Below, in pieces: positions 1 through 5,941 of a stretch of DNA of 7,336 nucleotides. The notes under the pieces were generated by a model that had not been told where the DNA came from, ran no database searches, and was given only the letters and a program-made list of their open reading frames with translations. The first letter of the stretch is position 1; each line of letters opens with the position of its first letter. Made by a program: the position numbers and the translations under genes. Location: assembly GCA_039026975.1 (NCBI GenBank), contig JBCCLI010000341.1, positions 1-7,336 on the forward strand. The letters run 5' to 3'. This DNA comes from JBCBKZ01 sp039026975 (GTDB lineage: Bacteria; Bacteroidota; Bacteroidia; J057).

Positions 1-155
1 ACTAAATTTAACCGCTGTAGGCTGTCGACTTCTATCTTTTCTTCTGATAAATAAGCCAAATTTGGGAAAGTAGTATACTCCTCCTGGGCTTTGCTGATCA
101 AAGCAGTAAAAAGACAAAAGGTAGTAAGAAAAAAGAGTCTCGTAATGGTATACAT
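1..155 (-). CDS. N-terminal fragment of a secreted protein (cut by left edge)
   Basis: An open frame starts at the ATG at 155 and runs off the left edge after 51 codons. The first ~22 residues (MYTITRLFFLTTFCLFTALI, then SKA-Q) form a clear signal peptide: a short positive start, a hydrophobic core and a '...SKAQ' cleavage region typical of Bacteroidota. The mature start contains EEYTTFPNLAYLSEEKIEV followed by DSLQRLNL. That spacing, a short preamble followed by 'DSLQ-x-L-x-L', is reminiscent of the first strand of secreted alpha/beta-hydrolase esterases, but too little is visible to assign a family. Only 9 bases separate this start from the stop of the upstream DUF885 gene, so the two are very probably co-transcribed and both act outside the cytoplasm. 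Existence of the gene is well supported; its function is not. Confidence 0.75.
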   Translation of the reverse strand, partial: MYTITRLFFLTTFCLFTALISKAQEEYTTFPNLAYLSEEKIEVDSLQRLNL

Positions 156-164
156 GATAGTTGG

Positions 165-1466
165 TTATAACTGAATGAGTTCCTTGAGGATGCTAAAAGG
201 TAATGGCCCTACGTCCATCAGTGATTGATGGAAAGACTTTAGCTCTCCAAATTGTTGACTTTGTTGCAGGAACCAATCTGCCCCATATTTATAGGTAATG
301 ACTTGCGCAGGCCATTTTTTCATTCTCGCTATTTCTCGTTCTCCTATCTCATCCAGATTGGAGATATGGGATTTCCATACTTCCATGGCCTTGGTATCTT
401 CCCATCCGTAGTAATTCAGTCCTACATCTAGCATCACCCGTACAGAACGGATGAGGTCCCACTCCCACTTTCCATACTCCTCATACACATCTCTGTAGGC
501 ATGTATGGAAACAGCAATTTCTTCTATGTAGGCTGCCCATCCCTCACTGTAGCAGGGCATCCAAAACAGGTTTTGTAAGTCGGTCTGCCCTAATGTGGCC
601 CTTAGTGAGCGTTCATAATGGTGGCCTGGAACAGCTTCATGTAGGTAGAGCCAGCCTATTTGTCTGTTGTTGAAGGGCTTATCAAAATAATTGTAGAAGA
701 AGGTATTATTTCGGTAGAATCCTGGTACTCTGGCTAGATTAGGATCAGTGCCTTGCTTAATCTTGATGGTAGAGACTTTCTCCAGATAAGGAAAATAAGC
801 TGGGAGAATAGAGGAGACATCTTCCTGATATTGCAGGAAAGCTGCTTCCACCTCTTCTGCTGACTGATAAAAGAAGCGATCATGACTGAGGGATAGTTGG
901 AAAGCTTCTTCCGCTAATCCACTTTCCACTTGTATGTCCTTCATGGCTTGCTTAGCTCTGGCCACCTGCTGTGCCCCAAATACATACAAACTGTCAGGGT
1001 CAACATCCAGATCCACCCAACGGTGGAGGAAGTGCGTATACCAGTCCTTTCCCATGGGTATGTAGGCTAGTCCTTCTGGAGAAATGCTTATCTGAGCATG
1101 TTTCTTCCACTTTTTCTCTAATTGGATTCTCTCCTGATGGAGCACTAGTTGGTAATTGAGGAGGTGGTATTCAAGCTGCTGGACGCGTGAGAAAGGAGTA
1201 GGATCAAAGGACTGTAACTTTTTACTAACCTTATGAATGAATGCTTGCTGCTTTTCCAAGACTTCTTTAGAGGGAATCTGTTCCAGATTGATAAGGTAGG
1301 ATAAACTTAACCCACCGAAAGATAGGTCCGTAAATTCTTCAGAAAAGGTCTGGGTGAAAGTAGCCCAACTATCTTTTGCAGGATTTTGACAGAATGCCTG
1401 GCTTTGAAGGAGGATCAATCCAAAAGCACAGATGCAGGAAATGCTGCTTATCTTTTCAAGCTTCAT
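165..1466 (-). CDS. Secreted DUF885-family metallohydrolase-like protein
   Basis: This 433-residue protein has an N-terminal signal peptide (positive start MKLEK, hydrophobic core, cleavage near residues 24-27, 'SQAFCQ'), so it is exported, probably to the periplasm. The diagnostic region is HEAVPGHHYE at residues 276-285, the HExxPGHH signature of DUF885, followed by an EGWAAYIEE segment near 308-316. Together these resemble a zinc-peptidase-like site: two His and a Glu, with a downstream Glu as a possible further ligand. DUF885 members are generally regarded as putative metallopeptidases; the substrate is unknown. Many members are about 550-600 residues, so this is a short version, with both motifs and a continuous frame intact. 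The frame can be extended to a TTG at 1481, but the ATG at 1466 starts directly at the signal peptide and is preferred. The following secreted gene begins 9 bases downstream. Family call is firm; biochemical role is inferred. Confidence 0.88.
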   Translation of the reverse strand: MKLEKISSISCICAFGLILLQSQAFCQNPAKDSWATFTQTFSEEFTDLSFGGLSLSYLINLEQIPSKEVLEKQQAFIHKVSKKLQSFDPTPFSRVQQLEYHLLNYQLVLHQERIQLEKKWKKHAQISISPEGLAYIPMGKDWYTHFLHRWVDLDVDPDSLYVFGAQQVARAKQAMKDIQVESGLAEEAFQLSLSHDRFFYQSAEEVEAAFLQYQEDVSSILPAYFPYLEKVSTIKIKQGTDPNLARVPGFYRNNTFFYNYFDKPFNNRQIGWLYLHEAVPGHHYERSLRATLGQTDLQNLFWMPCYSEGWAAYIEEIAVSIHAYRDVYEEYGKWEWDLIRSVRVMLDVGLNYYGWEDTKAMEVWKSHISNLDEIGEREIARMKKWPAQVITYKYGADWFLQQSQQFGELKSFHQSLMDVGPLPFSILKELIQL

Positions 1467-1493
1467 GTGTTGAAGTAACAAAGCCTAAACTCG

Positions 1494-1519
1494 AAAAAAT
1501 TGCAAAATCTTGCAGTTTT
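1494..1519 (-). terminator. Terminator-like hairpin after the AraC-type gene
   Basis: Read on the minus strand, directly after the first base of the AraC-type TAA stop, the sequence is AAAACTGCAA-GATT-TTGCAATTTT. The arms (1510-1519 and 1496-1505) form 5 pairs, one C-A mismatch and then 4 A-T pairs around a 4-base loop, and the strand continues as a six-T run (1499-1494). The shape fits an intrinsic terminator, but the stem is A/T rich and probably weak, so it may attenuate rather than stop transcription into the DUF885 gene. Confidence 0.4.
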
Positions 1520-2327
1520 AGATGGAAGTAGCTCTAAACTCCCGTGGGGACATATGGTGGAATTTCCTAAACTGATTAGAAAAGGCAGCGGAATCATGAA
1601 ACCCTACTTCCAGGGCAATAGAGGTAATAGATCTGGGGAGAAGCAATAATTCCCGGGCTTTTTCCATGCGTAAATGCATTTGGAACTCATGAGGGGTGTA
1701 GCCCATGCAATCTTTATAAAGCCTGAGGAGGTGAAACTTAGAAAGCCCCACCCATCTGGCTAAGGAGTCAAGCTGAATCTTCTTACAGAAATTCTGCTGA
1801 AGGTAAGTATGTGTACTGATTAACCTGACGGTAAGGTCTCTCTGTACCTCTGTCTTTTTTGCATGGACTTTAAGCGGAGCTTCCATCTTTTTAACCAGCT
1901 CCATAAATCCGTGAATGTGGGTAGATACATCCGTCAGTCCATTCAGCATGGTGCGAGCATCCCCTGAGCACATATTAGTAAATAGGCCTTCCCACATCGG
2001 GAAGGAAAGCCCAAATAGGTTATTATTCCCCACATAAAAATCTGCACTTTCACAGAAGGAAGACTCATAAATATCCAGGCAGTAGCCCTCTGTAATGGAG
2101 GTTTTGGTGCTACTGATAGCATGGAAAGGAATGCCCTTAGGGAGTAAAATGAAATTTCCCGAGCTGACTGGAATTTGGTGTCCGTCTACCAGGTAAATCT
2201 CTGTGCCATGAGATACGTACTTAAGAGCTAAGCCAGGCGTAATACCCTGGAATGACTGATCTGGGACAGCCCTGGAGTGATTTAGCACCCCATCATTGCC
2301 TTGGTATTTATAGTGAATCTGGAACAT
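1518..2327 (-). CDS. AraC-family transcriptional regulator
   Basis: This 269-residue protein has the usual two-part AraC layout. Residues ~1-110 look like a cupin-type sensing domain (segments such as GTEIYLVDGHQIPVSSGNFI and LLPKGIPFHA, matching the strand-turn pattern of the AraC ligand-binding fold). Residues ~165-268 are the DNA-binding part with two helix-turn-helix units: the first around 186-205 (LDSLARWVGLSKFHLLRLYK), the second around 233-256, ending in the family signature VGFHDSAAFSNQFRKFHHMS followed by PREFR. It is expected to be a cytoplasmic DNA-binding regulator, usually an activator responding to a small molecule. It starts at an ATG without an obvious Shine-Dalgarno sequence, 45 bases after the FrnE/DsbA-like gene, and may share its transcript. 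Possible targets are the neighbouring thioredoxin-fold or DUF885 genes; this is inferred only from position. Confidence 0.93.
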   Translation of the reverse strand: MFQIHYKYQGNDGVLNHSRAVPDQSFQGITPGLALKYVSHGTEIYLVDGHQIPVSSGNFILLPKGIPFHAISSTKTSITEGYCLDIYESSFCESADFYVGNNNLFGLSFPMWEGLFTNMCSGDARTMLNGLTDVSTHIHGFMELVKKMEAPLKVHAKKTEVQRDLTVRLISTHTYLQQNFCKKIQLDSLARWVGLSKFHLLRLYKDCMGYTPHEFQMHLRMEKARELLLLPRSITSIALEVGFHDSAAFSNQFRKFHHMSPREFRATSI

Positions 2328-2372
2328 GAGTAGCCTGCAATATGTGTACTTACAGTAAGAAAAGCACCATGC

Positions 2373-3080
2373 TTAGGCTGAAGCTAATTCATAGGCAGCT
2401 AACTTACCAGTCAATCCCTCCAGATCTACATATCCATTTGCGAGAGGAATCAGCCGCTCTTTATGCTGTAGGAGAACAGTAGGATACCCTCTGATTCCCC
2501 ATTCACGGTTTAACACAAATTCATTTCGCGTAGCCGTTTTAGCCTCTTCAGACTTGAAGACGAGCGTGAACGCATCAAAATCAATCCCAAACTTCTCACA
2601 GATAGACCGATAAAATTCAGGGGTAGTGGGGTCTTCACTATCTACATAGAACTTTCGTTGGACCTCTTCGAAAAACAGGCTTATCGTTTCCCCACCTACA
2701 AACTGTTTGGCACTTACTACTGCTCTACAGGAGGGTTCCGTGTCATAGATGAAGGTAGCTCTTTCTAATAGGGTATAGCCAAAAGGTTGGCCAGAGCGTT
2801 CTGTTACTGCTTCCCAATGATGCCTGAGAAAATCTTTAAACTTGTCATTCCAGGGGTCTCCACCTCCTGGTCGTAAGCCACCCACTACTATTTCGTATCT
2901 TATTCCTTTTTCAGCCAAGGTTTTTCTGAAACGTTTCAAATGTTCTGAGATACCCCAGCACCAAGAACACATGGGATCACCCACGTAGATGACAGTCATA
3001 TCAGATTTAGGAGTGTTGTGAGTATTATTATCTTCCAGAGGAGCTGGTTCACAAAAACCATTGGGATCACAATTATTCAT
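2373..3080 (-). CDS. DsbA family (FrnE-like) thioredoxin-fold oxidoreductase
   Basis: With the ATG at 3080 the product is 235 residues. A thioredoxin-like fold starts near residue 28 (MTVIYVGDPMCSWCWGISEH): the first strand followed by the active-site CSWC, Cys38 and Cys41. A helical insertion follows, and the cis-proline loop is GYPT near residue 200. This matches the DsbA/FrnE branch (PF01323-like), whose members catalyse dithiol-disulfide exchange; relatives include 2-hydroxychromene-2-carboxylate isomerases, which use glutathione and lack CxxC. There is no signal peptide, so it should be cytoplasmic, unlike periplasmic DsbA. The first 27 residues are an unusual extension carrying a second cysteine pair, CDPNGFC (Cys4, Cys10). 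A TTG at 3089 would add three residues; the ATG is preferred. It lies in a leftward run between the TetR-type gene (107 bases upstream) and the AraC-type gene. Fold and active site are secure; partner proteins are unknown. Confidence 0.9.
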   Translation of the reverse strand: MNNCDPNGFCEPAPLEDNNTHNTPKSDMTVIYVGDPMCSWCWGISEHLKRFRKTLAEKGIRYEIVVGGLRPGGGDPWNDKFKDFLRHHWEAVTERSGQPFGYTLLERATFIYDTEPSCRAVVSAKQFVGGETISLFFEEVQRKFYVDSEDPTTPEFYRSICEKFGIDFDAFTLVFKSEEAKTATRNEFVLNREWGIRGYPTVLLQHKERLIPLANGYVDLEGLTGKLAAYELASA

Positions 3081-3118
3081 AATTGACAAGCTTTGTAGAT
3101 CTGTTTACCTATCAAAAG

Positions 3119-3188
3119 AAGGGATAAAATAGCTAAATGTTTGTCAGGCTGCTTACCAAAGCCAGGGATTACCAGCCCTATATCCCTT
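3119..3188. repeat. Competing inverted repeats in the TetR-FrnE gap
   Basis: AAGGGATA at 3119-3126 is the exact reverse complement of TATCCCTT at 3181-3188. A third element, AGGGAT at 3164-3169, can pair with ATCCCT at 3182-3187 instead, leaving a 12-base loop. In a leftward transcript two mutually exclusive hairpins are therefore possible just at and after the TetR stop codon (3187-3189). No T-run follows, so a standard terminator is not supported. The arms are short and chance cannot be excluded. Confidence 0.3.
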
Positions 3189-3780
3189 AGCGTTCCAGCA
3201 TTCCTTTCATACCTCCCCAGAAAAGGTCTTTAAAAAAGGTAGATAGTTCCTCAGCTGATATTTGTTCTCCTTCTTGGTTAGTCTGTATGAGGAGTTCCAC
3301 GGCTGAACCCACCATGGAATAACTGATCATTTTAAATTGTGTAGGGCTAAGGCCATCAAAAAAATGGCTGTCTATCAGATCTTTCTCCAGATGGCTATAC
3401 ACAGACTTTAAGGAGTGGGAAGAGAAAAGAGTTTTTCTAAAAATAGGCTGATTTCGGATAATCAACTGAAAAAAGGTAGGATTGGAGAAGAACTGTAGAT
3501 AGCTATAAAAAGTATTGTACAAGAATTCATCTTTCGTCTTTGCCTTAATTCTTTCTTCAATTAGGGATGCATTAATAGCACTAATCAGGTTATCTAAGCA
3601 CCGCTCCCAAATTTCTTCTTTGTTAGAAAAGTAGTTATAGAAAGTCCCCCTGGCTAACTGACTGCTGGAAACAATATCACTGATGGAGGTCTCCTCAAAT
3701 CCTTTTGTGGCAAATAATTCTATAGCTGCAGATAGGATGCTTTGTTCATTCCGTCTTTTATTATCTGCCAATTTTCCCAT
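3187..3780 (-). CDS. TetR-family transcriptional repressor
   Basis: The 197-residue length is typical of the family. Residues ~10-58 form the TetR DNA-binding domain: helix ILSAAIELFATKGFEETSI, then the helix-turn-helix DIVSSSQLARGTFYNYFSNK, with the classic 'GTFYNYFSNKEEI' end. The remainder (~60-197) is the all-helical, poorly conserved ligand-binding and dimerisation domain, rich in Phe and Tyr (for example FYSYLQFFSNPTFFQLI), which suggests a hydrophobic effector. The gene diverges from the monooxygenase gene across a 71-base gap with a perfect palindrome, so it most likely represses both the monooxygenase-hydrolase operon and itself, released by a pathway substrate or product. The ATG at 3780 is the only plausible start; no later Met precedes the DNA-binding helices. 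No Shine-Dalgarno sequence precedes it, and a promoter-like box sits 3 bases upstream, hinting at a leaderless message. Confidence 0.93.
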   Translation of the reverse strand: MGKLADNKRRNEQSILSAAIELFATKGFEETSISDIVSSSQLARGTFYNYFSNKEEIWERCLDNLISAINASLIEERIKAKTKDEFLYNTFYSYLQFFSNPTFFQLIIRNQPIFRKTLFSSHSLKSVYSHLEKDLIDSHFFDGLSPTQFKMISYSMVGSAVELLIQTNQEGEQISAEELSTFFKDLFWGGMKGMLER

Positions 3781-3783
3781 AGA

Positions 3784-3791
3784 CGAATATA
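3784..3791 (-). promoter_or_regulatory. Candidate -7 promoter box for the TetR-type gene
   Basis: On the minus strand this reads TATATTCG, 7 of 8 matches to the Bacteroidota -7 consensus TAnnTTTG. An ATGACA (reverse strand of 3812-3817, inside the palindrome) lies 20 bases upstream and could serve as the upstream element. The box ends only 3 bases before the ATG, so transcription would begin about at the start codon. Motif-based only. Confidence 0.35.
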
Positions 3792-3796
3792 TCTTT

Positions 3797-3822
3797 AAAA
3801 AATGACACTAATGTCATTTTTT
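3797..3822. promoter_or_regulatory. Palindromic operator, probable TetR-type repressor site
   Basis: This is a perfect inverted repeat: arm AAAAAATGACA (3797-3807), spacer CTAA (3808-3811), arm TGTCATTTTTT (3812-3822). The core TGACA-N4-TGTCA has the size and symmetry expected for a TetR dimer site. It lies in the middle of the 71-base gap between the divergent TetR and monooxygenase genes and overlaps the upstream promoter elements of both, so a bound repressor would block both directions. That the adjacent regulator binds here is inferred from position and symmetry, not shown. Confidence 0.75.
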
Positions 3823-3833
3823 TAGTATATTAG
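3802..3833 (+). promoter_or_regulatory. Candidate promoter of the monooxygenase-hydrolase operon
   Basis: ATGACA (3802-3807) lies 18 bases upstream of TATATT (3826-3831), five of six matches to each of the general -35 and -10 hexamers. The latter extends to TATATTAG (3826-3833), 7 of 8 matches to the Bacteroidota -7 consensus TAnnTTTG. A good Bacteroidota -33 TTG is absent. Transcription would begin near 3838, giving a leader of about 13 bases. The upstream half lies within the palindromic operator. Confidence 0.45.
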
Positions 3834-3837
3834 GGAA

Positions 3838-3842
3838 AAGGA
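3838..3842 (+). promoter_or_regulatory. Ribosome binding site of the monooxygenase gene
   Basis: AAGGA is placed 9 bases before the ATG at 3852. It is one of only two good Shine-Dalgarno matches noted in the window and supports this start, although it would sit at the very 5' end of the predicted message. Confidence 0.5.
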
Positions 3843-3851
3843 CAAAACACT

Positions 3852-5189
3852 ATGAAAAGAGTATGCGTGATAGGGGCGGGACCCTCAGGAATTACAGCTA
3901 TTAAAAATATAGTTGACCAAGGGCTAGATGTGGTAGCCTATGACAGAAATGGGGAAGTAGGAGGAAACTGGATTTTCAATGAGAATGAGAGTCATTCCTC
4001 CGTATTCGAAACCACCCATATCATCAGCTCTAAAACGCTTTCCCAATACGAGGACTTCACCTTTGAGGATTTCGGGGATGAAGTAGCGGACTACCCTTCC
4101 CATGATGAACTCAGGAGGTATTTCCAGGCTTATGCAAGAAAATTTGAGCTCTATCAATATATCCAGTTTCATACGCTCGTTAGAAAGTGCGAATATATAG
4201 ATGAGCAGACATGGCAGGTTACCATAGAGCAGGGGGGAGAACTCAGAACAGAGACCTTTACAGATTTAGTAGTTTGTAATGGGCACCACTGGCAGCCACG
4301 CTATCCGGAATACCCTGGAGAGTACACGGGGAATTTTCTTCATTCTCACAGTTATAAAAAGGCGGAACCCTTTAGGGACCAGCGTGTACTGGTCATAGGG
4401 GGGGGGAACTCAGCCTGTGATGTGGCAGTAGAGACTAGTAGGGTCAGTAAGCAGACTTCTATCAGTTGGAGAAGAGGATATAGGATCATCCCCAAATTTC
4501 TCATGGGTAAACCTGTAGATATAGTAGCCTCCAGATTTTCCTTCTTACCCCCTAAGATTAGGCTTTTCATGTCTGAGCTATTAGTCAAGCTAGCTATGGG
4601 GCCAAATAAATTATATGGACTCCCTAAACCTACCCAGAGCATTTCAGCTACCCATCCTACGGTAAACAGTGAGCTGCCATATAAAATTCGCCATGGTAAA
4701 GTGAAGCCCTATGGAGATATAGAAAGGTATGAGGGGAAAACGGTTTATTTCAAGGACGGTAAATCAGCTGAGTTTGATGCTATCATAGCCTGTACGGGCT
4801 TTATACTGGTACATCCTTTTTTTGATAAGGGCTTTATAAATTACTCAGATGGGCCTGTTCCCCTTTATCTAAAAATGTTCCACGAGAAGTATAAGAATCT
4901 GTATTTCATAGGAATGTTCCAACCTCTTGGCTGTATTTGGCCAGGCTCAGAGCTTCAGGCTAAAATAGCTGCCAGGGAACTGGCCGGAAAGTGGACGCGG
5001 CCTGAAAACATAGCTACTCTATGCCAGCGGGAGGTTACCCACCCACATGTAAAGCAGGTAAAGTCTGGCAGACATACCATTACAGTAGATTTTCACATGT
5101 TTGTAAGGGACTTAAAGAAGCATCTTCCTAAAAACTATCTGAGCAAAGAACCGGCAGGGAAAGAGAGGGCAGAGGCAGTAGGAGTATAA
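3852..5189 (+). CDS. Flavin-containing monooxygenase (class B, FMO/Baeyer-Villiger-like)
   Basis: This 445-residue protein is predicted to use FAD and NADPH to insert one oxygen atom from O2 into a small organic molecule, in the cytoplasm. FAD-binding Rossmann motif: GAGPSG (8-13), then EVGGNW (35-40). The FMO/BVMO fingerprint appears as YTGNFLHSHSY (158-168), FxGxxxHxxxY with Tyr replacing the first Phe. The NADPH-binding motif is GGGNSA (183-188), and a CTGF segment (314-317) is the late ATG-like motif. The length matches compact bacterial FMOs rather than ~550-residue type I BVMOs. By rough alignment with animal FMOs, the active-site Asn before 'SKEM' corresponds to Ile58 here (IISSKTLSQYEDF), so chemistry may differ from N/S-oxidising FMOs. 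It is the first gene of a two-gene operon; its TAA overlaps the hydrolase ATG by one base. Family is secure; whether it makes N-oxides, S-oxides or esters is open. Confidence 0.93.
   Translation: MKRVCVIGAGPSGITAIKNIVDQGLDVVAYDRNGEVGGNWIFNENESHSSVFETTHIISSKTLSQYEDFTFEDFGDEVADYPSHDELRRYFQAYARKFELYQYIQFHTLVRKCEYIDEQTWQVTIEQGGELRTETFTDLVVCNGHHWQPRYPEYPGEYTGNFLHSHSYKKAEPFRDQRVLVIGGGNSACDVAVETSRVSKQTSISWRRGYRIIPKFLMGKPVDIVASRFSFLPPKIRLFMSELLVKLAMGPNKLYGLPKPTQSISATHPTVNSELPYKIRHGKVKPYGDIERYEGKTVYFKDGKSAEFDAIIACTGFILVHPFFDKGFINYSDGPVPLYLKMFHEKYKNLYFIGMFQPLGCIWPGSELQAKIAARELAGKWTRPENIATLCQREVTHPHVKQVKSGRHTITVDFHMFVRDLKKHLPKNYLSKEPAGKERAEAVGV
5180..5184 (+). promoter_or_regulatory. Ribosome binding site of the hydrolase gene, inside the monooxygenase end
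   Basis: AGGAG lies 4 bases before the ATG at 5189, within the last codons of the monooxygenase gene. Together with the TAATG stop-start overlap it supports this start codon and translational coupling of the two proteins. Confidence 0.6.
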
Positions 5190-5938
5190 TGAGAGATCCC
5201 CTGATATTTGTGCATGGCGTCAGTCATGGGGGATGGTGCTGGGAAGAACACTTTGCTCCTTTCTTTAGAAAGCAGGGCTATGACTGTTATAGCCTGAATC
5301 TGGAGGGTCATGAAACTCCAGGGAGCAAGAAAAGTATCAACCATATTTCCCTGGCTGATTACGTAAGAAATATAGAAGAAGCCGCAGCTAAGCTAGGTAG
5401 GCCTCCCATTCTGATAGGACATTCCATGGGAGGATTAGTGGTGCAGAAATACCTGGAAAATGCCAGCTGCAAGAAAGTTATTCTAGTCGCACCTATTCCT
5501 CCTATGGGTTCATGGAAGGCCAGTTTAAGATTTGCCTACCATCACCCGAATGGATTACTGGATCTCATGAGACTGAATCTCTACGCTGCCTTCTATAAAA
5601 ATGCTCATGCCCTGATGTACAGTGCGGATATGGAAGTCTCTCTCCTGGAAAGCTATAAGGAAAAAATGTGTGCAGAGTCATTCAAAGCCTATCTGCAAAC
5701 CTTATTCCCCAGGATCAGGATGAAACGACAGAAAGAAACTCCTATGCTGGTAATAGGAGCAGGGAATGATCACATATTTACGGTTAAAGAGATTGAGGAG
5801 ACGGGCAGATTTTATGAGGCTGAAACCGTCATTTTTGAAAATATGGCTCATAACCTCATGCTGGAAAAAGGGCATGAGCAAGTGGCTGATTACATACTAA
5901 GATGGCTTGAAAAGAGCCTTGTGGAGAATGAAGGCTAA
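5189..5938 (+). CDS. Alpha/beta hydrolase (esterase-like)
   Basis: This 249-residue, single-domain alpha/beta hydrolase has a complete catalytic set: nucleophile elbow GHSMGG with Ser79, acid Asp194 (GAGNDHIFT) and His221 (NMAHNLML). The oxyanion-hole segment is HGVSHGGWCW (9-18), of the 'HG...GGWCW' type seen in small plant-like esterases and nitrile lyases. A helical cap lies at about 105-180. There is no signal peptide, so it is cytoplasmic. It begins on the last base of the monooxygenase stop codon (TAATG), implying coupled translation and a linked reaction. The simplest reading is hydrolysis of an ester or lactone formed by the monooxygenase, giving an acid and an alcohol. Other members of this fold are haloperoxidases, thioesterases or C-C hydrolases, so the reaction is not fixed. 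Fold and triad are certain; substrate is inferred. Confidence 0.92.
   Translation: MRDPLIFVHGVSHGGWCWEEHFAPFFRKQGYDCYSLNLEGHETPGSKKSINHISLADYVRNIEEAAAKLGRPPILIGHSMGGLVVQKYLENASCKKVILVAPIPPMGSWKASLRFAYHHPNGLLDLMRLNLYAAFYKNAHALMYSADMEVSLLESYKEKMCAESFKAYLQTLFPRIRMKRQKETPMLVIGAGNDHIFTVKEIEETGRFYEAETVIFENMAHNLMLEKGHEQVADYILRWLEKSLVENEG
5915..5936 (-). terminator. Weak terminator-like stem at the convergent gene ends
   Basis: AGCCTT (5915-5920) and AAGGCT (5931-5936) form a six-pair stem with a 10-base loop. Read leftward it follows the transglutaminase-like stop codon and is followed by CTTTTC, a short T-run. It lies inside the end of the hydrolase gene because the two genes are only 3 bases apart. 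No comparable T-run exists for the rightward direction. Weak evidence. Confidence 0.3.
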
Positions 5939-5941
5939 TGG

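Noticed and set aside
1467..1481. Upstream TTG start extending the DUF885 protein by five residues
   Set aside because: The ATG at 1466 directly begins the signal peptide; the TTG adds residues with no Shine-Dalgarno support.
2349..2359. Perfect short palindrome CTTACAGTAAG upstream of the AraC-type gene
   Set aside because: Arms are only 5 bases and there is no second copy nearby; AraC-type proteins usually bind longer, direct-repeat sites. Likely chance.
2360..2375. AAGCA-TGG-TGCTT hairpin followed by a T-rich stretch after the FrnE-like stop codon
   Set aside because: A five-pair stem with a 3-base loop and a broken T-run is too weak to call a terminator.
3081..3089. Upstream TTG start extending the FrnE-like protein by three residues
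   Set aside because: The ATG at 3080 is the simpler choice, and nothing near the TTG supports initiation there.
3924..4642. Open frames on the minus strand inside the monooxygenase gene (3924-4172, 4352-4642)
   Set aside because: They lie opposite a gene with clear FAD and NADPH motifs and show no recognisable domain or start signals.
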